Assembly (NCBI GenBank): GCA_946885925.1
Contig: CAMPHP010000129.1
Span: 1-7,529 of the forward strand
Length of the DNA stretch: 7,529 bases
DNA from: an uncultured Litorilinea sp.
GTDB lineage: Bacteria > Chloroflexota > Anaerolineae > Caldilineales > Caldilineaceae
Direction of reading: 5' to 3'
The notes beneath the pieces are model-generated. The model was not told where the DNA came from, searched no databases, and saw only the letters and a program-made list of their open reading frames with translations. The translations under genes were made by a program, and so were the position numbers. This document shows positions 1 to 6,460 of the stretch, one piece after another (within the stretch, counting starts at the first letter, position 1; each line of letters begins with the position of its first letter).

Positions 1-1
1 C

Positions 2-880
2 TCCTTACCTGCCGCAGTCGTTGAGTGGATGCCTGCACAAATCATAGCCAGCCCACATCCGCTGTTGGCCCAACACCGTGCGGTCGTGGTGGACGATAAT
101 GCTCGTACACGGGCGATTCTTCGCAATTATCTTGAATATTGTGGCATGGAGGTTGCAGCCTTTTCTTCTACGGATAAAGCAGCTAAATGGCTCCAGCAGA
201 TGCCAAGCTGTGATCTTCTCATCGTGGATCACCATCTTGCCGGAAAAGATGGGCTGGCATTTGCGGATATGCAGCGTGTACTGCATCCCAGCCTACCCGT
301 GATTTTGCTCACCAGTATCGCCGATGTCCATTTGCGCATGGAAGATAGCCGTGTAGCCTCCTTGGACATCTTAGCCAAGCCTATCAAGCCAATAAACCTT
401 TACACCAAGCTAACCGAAATCTTTGGTGCACCTGTGCTCGCACGCCCAGTTGCTCCTGCTACACCCGCGGTTGACGGGGACTTTGGAGCGCGCTATCCTC
501 TGCAAATTCTCTTGGCTGAAGACAATGTGCTCAACCAAAAAGTGGCGCTCCGCATGTTAAAGCGGTTGGGCTATGAGGCCGACGTCGTTGCGAATGGCGC
601 GCAGGCAGTGCGCGCGGTGAAAAGCAAATGCTATGATGTTGTGTTGATGGATGTACAGATGCCGGAGATAGATGGGCTTGAGGCGACTCGGCAAATTCGC
701 GCCATGCTAACGAGTCCTCAGCCCCAGCCTTATATTATTGCCATGACTGCGGCGGCAATGGAGTTGGATCGCGAGAAGTGCTTACAGGCAGGCATGAACG
801 ACTTTGTTTCCAAACCTGCTACGCTAGACGACTTGCACGTTGCCTTGCAACGTTATCTAAAACATACAGAGGTGATCTAA
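2..880 (+). CDS. C-terminal part of a hybrid sensor kinase or multi-receiver regulator (two REC domains), 5' partial
   Basis: The reading frame is open from the left edge, so the gene very probably begins upstream. The first in-frame ATG (29) lacks a convincing ribosome binding site, and the Pro/Ala-rich lead-in resembles the linker between a kinase core and its receivers. Numbered from that Met, REC1 covers about 17-132: acidic pair D22/D23, phospho-acceptor D67 in IVDHHLAGKDG, T95/S96 and K117. REC2 covers about 158-278: E164/D165, phospho-acceptor D208 in LMDVQMPEIDG, T240 and K262 in SKP. Both receivers keep all the residues needed for phosphorylation. They are joined by a Pro/Ala-rich linker (about 133-155). 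There is no output domain or HPt after REC2, which is typical of cytoplasmic tails of hybrid histidine kinases that pass phosphate through a relay. A free-standing tandem-receiver protein is the alternative. The partner and signal cannot be seen here. The stop lies one base from the convergent HAD gene. Confidence 0.88.
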   Translation, partial: SLPAAVVEWMPAQIIASPHPLLAQHRAVVVDDNARTRAILRNYLEYCGMEVAAFSSTDKAAKWLQQMPSCDLLIVDHHLAGKDGLAFADMQRVLHPSLPVILLTSIADVHLRMEDSRVASLDILAKPIKPINLYTKLTEIFGAPVLARPVAPATPAVDGDFGARYPLQILLAEDNVLNQKVALRMLKRLGYEADVVANGAQAVRAVKSKCYDVVLMDVQMPEIDGLEATRQIRAMLTSPQPQPYIIAMTAAAMELDREKCLQAGMNDFVSKPATLDDLHVALQRYLKHTEVI

Positions 881-881
881 C

Positions 882-1538
882 TCAGATCTGTTTTAACAGT
901 GTGGTGAGCGCACCTAGGTCTGCGACTTTGCAGGCAGCTAAGTCATGCGCAGATAATGTGCGGTCAACATGATATGCCTGCATCCCTGCTGCTAATGCGC
1001 CCTCAACACAGGGTAATTCATCATCGAAGAAAAGACACTGCTCTGGTGCAATGCCCAGACGGGCAGCGGTAATCGCATAGGCTGCAGGTGACGGTTTTGC
1101 CGCACCAATGACTGTTGCCGCGCAGGCTACATCAATCCACGAGGCCAACCCCGCTGTGTGTAAAGAGTGTTCTAGGCTGGCAAGAGCAAAGTTGGAAAGC
1201 ACGCCGATACGAAGGTTGGCGGCACGCGCAATTTGCAATGCGGGCAACACATCGGGATAGACTTTTAAGCAGGTCGTATAATCAAATTGTTGTAGATCGT
1301 TGCGTGTGGCAGCGCTCAATGCCAATTCATCACAAAGACTACTCCAAAAACTAGTGAAAAATGCGCTCTCCTCGGCAACTGAACGAGGAAAGCCAACTTG
1401 CCCACCCCATGCTTCCCATCGCTCAAAAATTTCCCACAGGGAAAGTGGTACGCGTGGTGTAAAAAAGCGTGCTGCTGCCTCCATGTCGAAGTCGAGCAGC
1501 ACGCCATCCCGATCAAAAATGACTGCTTGAATGCTCAC
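882..1538 (-). CDS. HAD-superfamily hydrolase (subfamily IA), third gene of the diterpene operon
   Basis: The 218-residue protein has all four HAD motifs. Motif I is VIFDRDGV, with nucleophile D9 and acid/base D11. Motif II is GVLSNF (S115). Motif III is the lysine of GAAKPSP (K148). Motif IV is FFDDE (D172/D173). The helical stretch between motifs I and II (about 15-95) is a C1-type cap, as in small phosphatases of the phosphoglycolate phosphatase/haloacid dehalogenase group. It should be a soluble Mg-dependent phosphatase. The start is GTG, overlapping the stop of the upstream terpene synthase by 4 bases (GTGA), which implies translational coupling. From memory, a HAD protein of about the same length (Rv3376) also adjoins the cyclase gene of the M. 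tuberculosis tuberculosinol locus. A role in removing phosphate from a prenyl phosphate or recycling pathway by-products is plausible but is inference; the substrate cannot be read from sequence. Confidence 0.9.
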   Translation of the reverse strand: MSIQAVIFDRDGVLLDFDMEAAARFFTPRVPLSLWEIFERWEAWGGQVGFPRSVAEESAFFTSFWSSLCDELALSAATRNDLQQFDYTTCLKVYPDVLPALQIARAANLRIGVLSNFALASLEHSLHTAGLASWIDVACAATVIGAAKPSPAAYAITAARLGIAPEQCLFFDDELPCVEGALAAGMQAYHVDRTLSAHDLAACKVADLGALTTLLKQI

Positions 1539-2464
1539 GCTGGATTCTCATTGTTTACTGCTGCATTGAACACTTCTGGAATGGGTGCAGGATACCAAAA
1601 TGGTCCCAAACGTGTGCCGAGTCCAATCACAGGGGGATCTTCCCATGCCTGGGCATAGGTGTGGATCGCTTCTGCACGTCCCGTTTTATCTGCGCGCCAA
1701 GTAGGTCGCAGATAGGCATAATCGTACAAAATGGTGCGCAGCGTCACCGCGTCTAGGTCATAGCCTAGATGCTGTCGCCAGTAACATTCTAACTTGCCCA
1801 CCAGCAGCAATGGAATCTGGGAATCTTCTACCTGGGGTTTGCCTGCGCCCAAGTAGAGCGTAGCGGGCGGAATATCTTCGCCATAGAATGCGCGTACCAA
1901 TTCCTCGCGGGTGGTAATACGCTGTTCTATGGCTAGCTCTAACATACGCCCCCACGTTTGTTCGGGTCTAGAGGCGACGCTATACCAAAGGGTTGGCCCG
2001 GTATGATGTGCGGTTGCCTCGCGTAGCTGGGCGGCAACCGGCGCGAGTTCGGGCCAACTCTCCTCACCAATCAAGCGTACACGCCAACCCAGACGCGCAT
2101 AGGCTTCCAATGCTTCTGTGCCCACGGTTGCCCAGGCTGTCCATCCAACAATTTTATCCCGATAACCAGGGGTTGTTTCCTCATTGTGGCTGCTGACCAG
2201 CATGGTCGCCACCAAGTGTTGCACGCCATGCTCAAAGATTAGCTCATAGCAGGCCATCATCTGTTGCCGTGTCCAGAGGGCATAATCCTCCCCATGGGTG
2301 GACAGACCCGCTAATACCGCCCTGCGCCGCGTGCCCCCTGTGCCCAGAAGCATGGTCGTCGGAGCTATCTTGCGCACAGTTTCCAAAGGGGCAGCCAAGA
2401 ATTCAGCCAACGATGGTTGTGACGATGCTGCTGACAAGCTACCGTATCCCACTTCTAATTCCAT
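1535..2464 (-). CDS. Rv3378c-like diterpene synthase (cis-prenyltransferase fold)
   Basis: The 309-residue protein aligns along its length, from memory, with M. tuberculosis Rv3378c (tuberculosinol/isotuberculosinol synthase, about 296 residues). The shared blocks are GTRR at 44-47, IFEHGV at 76-81, the TREELVRAFYGED region at 185-197 (Mtb RREIIEGYYGE), IPLLLVGK at 217-224 (Mtb FPLLSSGK), LRTILYDYAYLR at 242-253 (Mtb LRRILYDHIYLR), and a terminal GLG...FWY at 281-291. Herpetosiphon aurantiacus has a related enzyme making kolavelool. The family has the undecaprenyl diphosphate synthase fold but ionises a bicyclic diterpene diphosphate and quenches the cation with water or by deprotonation. Here the product of the upstream cyclase is the likely substrate. 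The residue aligned with Mtb Asp34 is Gly43, while both following arginines (R46, R47) remain. The start ATG overlaps the cyclase stop by 10 bases. No signal peptide is seen. It could be annotated as an undecaprenyl-synthase-like protein, but a chain-elongating role is unlikely. Confidence 0.85.
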   Translation of the reverse strand: MELEVGYGSLSAASSQPSLAEFLAAPLETVRKIAPTTMLLGTGGTRRRAVLAGLSTHGEDYALWTRQQMMACYELIFEHGVQHLVATMLVSSHNEETTPGYRDKIVGWTAWATVGTEALEAYARLGWRVRLIGEESWPELAPVAAQLREATAHHTGPTLWYSVASRPEQTWGRMLELAIEQRITTREELVRAFYGEDIPPATLYLGAGKPQVEDSQIPLLLVGKLECYWRQHLGYDLDAVTLRTILYDYAYLRPTWRADKTGRAEAIHTYAQAWEDPPVIGLGTRLGPFWYPAPIPEVFNAAVNNENPA

Positions 2465-4041
2465 TGTTGAGCTTTCTGAGCAGTAGCATAAACAGCATCA
2501 ATCTCTTTGTGCTCACGCTGCATCGGGTGCTTGGCGCGTAATGTAGGGGATAAGATGGCACATAGCTTATAGAGATGATCTACTCGGATTGCTGAATAGA
2601 CCTCTTTGCCCAGCCAAGCACGCTCAATCGTATGCAAAGTATCCTGGTGATCCCAAAGCCACTGCCGACCAGAAAGGAGCGACGGTTGCATTTGTTCTGT
2701 CAGATGAGGGATCGAGGCAACGAGCTGCAAGGCAATTACACTATGGGCAGTTTCCAACGCTGACGCGCTGCCTGACGGTCCCCAGCTACCATCTGGATTT
2801 TGGTCCGCAATCAACGCTTGGCCCGCTCGACGCAATTGCTCTTCATAACCCAGCGGCAGCAGTGCTGCAATTACTTCCAGCGTTGAACTACGCCATGACG
2901 TATGCCACTTGTCTACAACCCAAGCGCCACTTTTTGTCTGTTGTCGAATTAAGAAGTCCTCCGTGCTCTTACAACGTTCGTTACACTGCGCTAGGGCGTG
3001 GAGTGCATGAGCATTAGAAAAGACCGATGGATTTAATTCATGGACATATGTGTAAAAATGATCATTGCGCCAGAAGCGATGCACAAGTTTGACATCTGGA
3101 GATTGTTTTGCGGCCTGCAATACCGAGACTGCCACTGCTGTCTCATCCACATCGGGTACAAACTCTTCGCCAAAGCTCAATCCTTGTTCGCGCTCCACCA
3201 TTTCACGCAATTCTGCAACCTTGGGCGCAACCACATCTTGGAGTTCTGGATGATCCAATATCCCGGTCAGCAACAGCGCGTATAACCCATAGCAAAGCTC
3301 AAAGCCAGTAATGGGATAGACCATTGGCACGACACCGGGAATTCCCGTGCCTGTGGTGGCCGCGGCTCGCGCCAGATATGCCTCGGCTTTTGCACAAAGC
3401 GCGCCCTCCTCACCGATCTGTCTCGCCGTGTGCAGCCATGCTGCTGTAGCCGCCGGGCTGTGACCGACCCCCGTATGCGGGTGGAGGACCTCTGACCTAT
3501 GTGGAAAGCCGAGTGCCTCCCATGAATAGGTGGGGGCCGAGTTTGAGGGCAGTGGTTGGTTGTCCAGATACCGAAGCTTCATATGACGAAGCTCGAGGAT
3601 GCGTGCATAGGGCGCTTGGTCGATGACCAGCCCCATTTGTGCTGCCTCTTGCAGCAAATAAGGCAGGATCATCTCTCCCGCAATAGGCACCAAGTCTATG
3701 TGAAGAGACGCCCATTGAGCGGCGTTACGCTCTAAGAAATTCAAGCCAGCCTGAATTGCATTCTGCGCGTTATACGTATGACGATAGGTATAGAGCGCCA
3801 ACACTGCGGCCAGGGTTGGTATGCTGCGAGCCGATGGCACTGCTTGCACACCCCACCCGCCATCTTCATGTTGTTGTGACAACAACCACTTCAGCCCGGG
3901 TACGACACCCTCTTGGGGTGGGTAAAGTCGCAGCACTTGGGCTGTGTCATACACTGACGGACTTACTAGGCCCCCTTGATTACCCAACTGCTCGATCAGG
4001 GTGCGAAGTTCAGAGAGTAACTCTGAGCTAATACTATCCAT
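2455..4041 (-). CDS. Class II diterpene cyclase (halimadienyl/kolavenyl diphosphate synthase type)
   Basis: The predicted enzyme cyclises geranylgeranyl diphosphate by protonation, keeping the diphosphate. Residue numbers count from the further-upstream TTG at 4092, where the ATG chosen here is residue 18. Visible features are an N-terminal SVYDTA (46-51); QW-type repeats QQHEDGGWG (73-81) and QNPDGSWG (431-438); SPAATAAW (212-219); and the DxDD-type acid motif as DVDETA (314-319), with D316 as presumed proton donor. C-terminal blocks match remembered Rv3377c, for example TYVHELNPSVFSN (348-360) and DKWH (394-397). The alpha-barrel repeats place it in the squalene-hopene cyclase superfamily. 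The protein is about 528 residues, near Rv3377c (about 501) and shorter than plant CPS. It lacks an evident class I DDxxD domain, so a second enzyme is needed; that is the overlapping downstream gene. ATG 4041 was chosen because AAAGG sits 7 bases upstream; the TTG at 4092 (545 residues) has no clear ribosome site. The bicyclic product cannot be predicted. Confidence 0.88.
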   Translation of the reverse strand: MDSISSELLSELRTLIEQLGNQGGLVSPSVYDTAQVLRLYPPQEGVVPGLKWLLSQQHEDGGWGVQAVPSARSIPTLAAVLALYTYRHTYNAQNAIQAGLNFLERNAAQWASLHIDLVPIAGEMILPYLLQEAAQMGLVIDQAPYARILELRHMKLRYLDNQPLPSNSAPTYSWEALGFPHRSEVLHPHTGVGHSPAATAAWLHTARQIGEEGALCAKAEAYLARAAATTGTGIPGVVPMVYPITGFELCYGLYALLLTGILDHPELQDVVAPKVAELREMVEREQGLSFGEEFVPDVDETAVAVSVLQAAKQSPDVKLVHRFWRNDHFYTYVHELNPSVFSNAHALHALAQCNERCKSTEDFLIRQQTKSGAWVVDKWHTSWRSSTLEVIAALLPLGYEEQLRRAGQALIADQNPDGSWGPSGSASALETAHSVIALQLVASIPHLTEQMQPSLLSGRQWLWDHQDTLHTIERAWLGKEVYSAIRVDHLYKLCAILSPTLRAKHPMQREHKEIDAVYATAQKAQQWN

Positions 4042-4048
4042 GTAAGTA

Positions 4049-4053
4049 CCTTT
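4049..4053 (-). promoter_or_regulatory. Ribosome binding site of the diterpene cyclase
   Basis: On the minus strand AAAGG lies 7 bases before ATG 4041. It favours this start over the in-frame TTG at 4092, which has no comparable site. A small palindrome (GCGAA-4-TTCGC, 4059-4072) lies immediately upstream. Confidence 0.6.
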
Positions 4054-4058
4054 AATAA

Positions 4059-4072
4059 GCGAAATTCTTCGC
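4059..4072. repeat. Short inverted repeat in the cyclase leader
   Basis: GCGAA and TTCGC form 5-bp arms around a 4-base loop, 18 bases ahead of the proposed cyclase start. It could form a small hairpin in the mRNA leader. It is too short, and has no U-tract, to be called a terminator. Confidence 0.35.
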
Positions 4073-4160
4073 CCCTTCAAATGGTGTGACAATATCCACT
4101 AACAATATTTGGCAACAGTATGCTATGCCCAGAACACTTAACCGCTTTCGATTCATTACT

Positions 4161-4204
4161 TCCCTAAACCATACTCCCTTAAACTATATTCCCTAGTCCA
4201 TGAT
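4161..4204. repeat. Three degenerate TCCCT-headed units of 14-15 bp
   Basis: Three consecutive units begin TCCCTAAAC, TCCCTTAAAC and TCCCTAGTCC. They span the gap between the nucleoside hydrolase and cyclase genes and run into the hydrolase stop codon (4193-4195). The similarity is imperfect. They may reflect slippage in an A/T- and C-rich spacer; no function is evident. Confidence 0.3.
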
Positions 4205-5593
4205 GAGGGGAACATAGAGGTGCTCTTCAAAGTTGCCCGCCTCATTACTAGCTTCACCACTCTGCACGTTGACGTCTTTTCCTCTCAGGTCTTGAAGGAA
4301 AAGATTGTGCATACGGCGCGCTTCGATGTCTGTAACCACCAAAGCGTTATCCTGCTCACGACTCAAGATTTCAAAGATCGCACTATCCAGATCATAACCA
4401 GGCGTGTTGTAGATGTTGTATGCGATGGCGCTAAGATCTGCATCGCTGGCAATCATCGTAATTCGCTCGTTGGGTGTCATGCCGATAATGGTCTGCCCGC
4501 GCACCATTTCGGGTATTCCTTCTCCTGCCAAGGGCTTGACCAGCGCGGAATGGGCTGTGCCCAGGCCATTTTTAAGAGCATACATAACTGCCACGGGATC
4601 AGGCAAGGTTGGTGTTTCACCCCCTGCCGACAAACCATTGACGTATGCCTCCAGCGCGGGCTGCAGGTTGACTATGGCTGGAACACCGTGGCGGCTTAAC
4701 TTCTCTATATCTCTTGGCTCCAACTCGAATTGGCTAAACGCATCTGCCAGTACAATCTGGATCGTTGCTCCGCTTGCTGCCCCCTGGGTCAAGACTTGTT
4801 GTGCCGCCTCAGGATCCTGCCAATAGTTGTACTCAGTTACGGGCGTCTGATTCGTCTTAAGCCTGCCTCCACCCAAGCTCACAATCTCCACATCACTCCA
4901 AGCCGCCGGGCAACTTTGGATTGCATGTGCAAGGTTGGTCAGCGGCCCGAGTGCCACGACGAGCAGGCCGGATTGAAGCCGCTGGGGAGCACAGTAGAAA
5001 GCTGTTGCATCCGCAGAATCAGGTGGAACCTCCGGGGCAAAGGTGAACCACAGACCATCTGGCCCATGTACTAGAGAGGGTGTTAGGCTTAGTGGTTGTA
5101 CCAGCGGGGCATCCGCACCCTGTATGACGGGCACCGTCTCTTCGCCCAACCAGGAAAGAATGAGTTGGGCATTGTTGGTCGCATTGGTGATTGTGGTGGC
5201 ACCTGCTATTGTGACGATCCCCTGCACGTCCACCGGGTGGCGCGTCTGGGAAAAGAGCCAGATCAGCGCAGCAGCATCATCTACGCCTAGATCGCTATCC
5301 ACGATCACCTGGCGCGGCGTCTCACCCTGGGGTTGCACTTCTGTCTCATCCTCTGTTTCGTCCTCGGTTGATTCCAGATCAGGCAACTCTACAGGTGGCA
5401 CACGGAAATTGGGTGGAGTCTGGGCGAGGGATGTTTCGCTCCAGAGCAATGTCATCATGACCGCAACAAAGATGGCAACTACTACCCAGACCGGCGTACT
5501 CGTTGGCTTAGCAAACATTTCGGGTTGGACTAGCCTGCAATGAAGTAAATCGTTGAATGGTTCATGATGATGGCGCGGTGGATTCAACTTCAT
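4193..5593 (-). CDS. Secreted or membrane-anchored inosine-uridine-type nucleoside hydrolase
   Basis: The 466-residue protein has a nucleoside hydrolase core from about residue 94. Signature VDSDLGVDDAAAL (98-110) supplies the Ca-binding aspartates (D99, D101, D105, D106). VHGPDGL (175-181), ALGPLTNLA (214-222) and EYNYWQDPEAA (254-264, with N256 and D260) follow the family order. Such enzymes cut the N-glycosidic bond of ribonucleosides to base plus ribose. The position usually holding His in an HDP motif reads LPDPVAV (P331-D332), so activity or specificity may differ. The N-terminus has a hydrophobic segment (about 34-51) ending SLAQ, a plausible signal-peptidase site near residue 58, then a very acidic Glu/Asp/Thr linker (about 74-86). 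The protein therefore probably works outside the membrane, in nucleoside scavenging. Start 5593 has a strong AAGGAG; a second Met at residue 26 would give a more standard signal peptide but lacks such a site. The tail ends HLYVPLIMD. It may be cotranscribed with the cyclase 151 bp downstream. Confidence 0.87.
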   Translation of the reverse strand: MKLNPPRHHHEPFNDLLHCRLVQPEMFAKPTSTPVWVVVAIFVAVMMTLLWSETSLAQTPPNFRVPPVELPDLESTEDETEDETEVQPQGETPRQVIVDSDLGVDDAAALIWLFSQTRHPVDVQGIVTIAGATTITNATNNAQLILSWLGEETVPVIQGADAPLVQPLSLTPSLVHGPDGLWFTFAPEVPPDSADATAFYCAPQRLQSGLLVVALGPLTNLAHAIQSCPAAWSDVEIVSLGGGRLKTNQTPVTEYNYWQDPEAAQQVLTQGAASGATIQIVLADAFSQFELEPRDIEKLSRHGVPAIVNLQPALEAYVNGLSAGGETPTLPDPVAVMYALKNGLGTAHSALVKPLAGEGIPEMVRGQTIIGMTPNERITMIASDADLSAIAYNIYNTPGYDLDSAIFEILSREQDNALVVTDIEARRMHNLFLQDLRGKDVNVQSGEASNEAGNFEEHLYVPLIMD

Positions 5594-5600
5594 CAGACTG

Positions 5601-5606
5601 CTCCTT
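5601..5606 (-). promoter_or_regulatory. Strong ribosome binding site of the nucleoside hydrolase
   Basis: AAGGAG on the minus strand is 7 bases from the ATG at 5593. It decides the start in favour of the longer protein with the extended N-terminal region ahead of the hydrophobic segment, rather than the internal Met at 5518. Confidence 0.7.
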
Positions 5607-5627
5607 GGGAGATTTTCCCCGATGATA

Positions 5628-5661
5628 TTGGCACTGTTATGAATTCTTATCTATGTGCCAA
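5628..5661. repeat. Inverted repeat TTGGCAC-N20-GTGCCAA
   Basis: Perfect 7-bp arms at 5628-5634 and 5655-5661 flank a 20-base AT-rich spacer, 35 to 68 bases upstream of the nucleoside hydrolase start. The position suits a repressor or activator site for that gene. Two further TGCCAA copies follow in the adjacent tandem repeat. Confidence 0.45.
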
Positions 5662-5678
5662 GTGGATAGTAATTCCTC

Positions 5679-5710
5679 TTGTATGCCAAAGATTTTGTAT
5701 GCCAAAGATT
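5679..5710. repeat. Perfect tandem duplication of a 16-bp unit
   Basis: The unit TTGTATGCCAAAGATT occurs twice without a gap or mismatch (5679-5694 and 5695-5710). Each copy carries the TGCCAA hexamer also found in the neighbouring inverted repeat. The duplication lies about 90-120 bases upstream of the nucleoside hydrolase start. Confidence 0.75.
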
Positions 5711-5775
5711 GCTACCTAGAAATTATCTAAGAATGAGCAACCTGGCTGTAGCGGCTCGAGATTCTATGCCGCGCC

Positions 5776-5814
5776 AAGACAGGCATGTTTGATTAATGGG
5801 CAAACATCTGTCTT
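5776..5814. repeat. Imperfect inverted repeat (14 paired bases, 2-base bulge)
   Basis: AAGACAG-gc-ATGTTTG (5776-5791) pairs with CAAACAT-CTGTCTT (5801-5814) across a 9-base loop. With a further one-base bulge, GCC (5773-5775) can pair with GGC (5816-5818). No T-run follows on either strand, so a terminator is unlikely. It sits just downstream, on the minus strand, of a perfect TATAAT, the usual place for a repressor operator or a structured transcript start. Confidence 0.5.
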
Positions 5815-5821
5815 AGGCTCG

Positions 5822-5827
5822 ATTATA
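5822..5827 (-). promoter_or_regulatory. Possible -10 box (TATAAT) for leftward transcription
   Basis: The minus strand reads TATAAT exactly. No good -35 hexamer is seen 16-18 bases upstream, so the call is weak. If used, the transcript would begin near 5815 and give the nucleoside hydrolase a leader of roughly 220 bases starting with the inverted repeat at 5776-5814. Confidence 0.3.
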
Positions 5828-5911
5828 CTCAATCTGCTAGAGTCAGACTTCTTACCCAATCATGTCTGTAAATATGAGTGATGTGGCGTCCATGAGATTG
5901 CGCTGTAAAGG

Positions 5912-5923
5912 GTATGTACATAC
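5912..5923. repeat. 12-bp perfect palindrome GTATGTACATAC
   Basis: The sequence is identical to its reverse complement over 12 bases with no loop. This suits binding by a dimeric regulator better than an RNA hairpin. No promoter is obvious beside it, so its role is unknown. Confidence 0.4.
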
Positions 5924-6460
5924 AAGCACCTAGTATAACAGGTGAAATTCATGCGAGATTAACGTATGCTGTCAATTGTGTCAGAAATCAGGGAATTGGC
6001 GTGGAGGATTTCATACTGAGTGCTACTCAATTTAGAAATTTCCATCCTCATACGGCATCACCACCGCGCAATCAACTGTTGTTCCAGTCAAATCCGTATG
6101 GCTGCGACAATTTCACCAAAAAATTACTCAGCTTTTGGAGAGGCAGAGAAAAATGCATAAGCTTTATATCATGTTCGTATCTATGGGGGAGGTACTGCTT
6201 TCATTATAGTCAATCTCTTGCCGCTTTTAGAGACCACTCCTCTACTACTCCTCTACGAGAGCAATTTAGTACGATGTAGGTCTGTAGGCCATGTTTTTGC
6301 GTACAGGAGCCTGCTTTGCCAATCTGCTGTACACAGCTAGCTGAATTGATGAAACCTAATAGGGGTTGGTGCGTACTAATCTTCTGGCAGATAGTTGTGG
6401 CAGAAATCGGGCAATTATTGCGCACTGCAAATACAAGTCATAAGGGAACACTCCCGTTGT

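Noticed and set aside
889..900. CTGTT-TT-AACAG inverted repeat after the receiver gene
   Set aside because: A stem of 5 bp with a 2-base loop and no T-run, inside the end of the HAD coding sequence; not a credible terminator.
2589..3017. Plus-strand open frame opposite the diterpene cyclase
   Set aside because: Antisense shadow of the QW-repeat protein, with no recognisable motif of its own.
4052..4080. Possible cyclase promoter TTGAAG-N17-TATTAA on the minus strand
   Set aside because: The start would fall at or past the AAAGG ribosome site, leaving a leader of about 4 bases; the two signals cannot both be used and the ribosome site fits better.
4042..4092. TTG start at 4092, adding 17 residues to the cyclase
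   Set aside because: No clear ribosome site, and the extra residues (MSHHLKGRRISLIKGTY) have no counterpart in the family as I remember it.
4220..4699. Plus-strand open frame opposite the nucleoside hydrolase (also 5043-5543)
   Set aside because: Lies wholly antisense to a gene with intact family motifs and has Cys/His-rich shadow composition.
6236..6256. 10-bp direct repeat ACTCCTCTAC at 11-bp spacing
   Set aside because: Low-complexity pyrimidine-rich stretch; no pattern extends beyond two copies and it is not a CRISPR or IS end.
5914..6279. Open frame of 121 codons in the large intergenic region
   Set aside because: Scattered Cys/aromatic composition, no domain, no convincing ribosome site and no related frame nearby; it looks like chance.
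6334..6343. 10-bp palindrome CAGCTAGCTG
   Set aside because: Short, isolated from any promoter or gene, and easily expected by chance.
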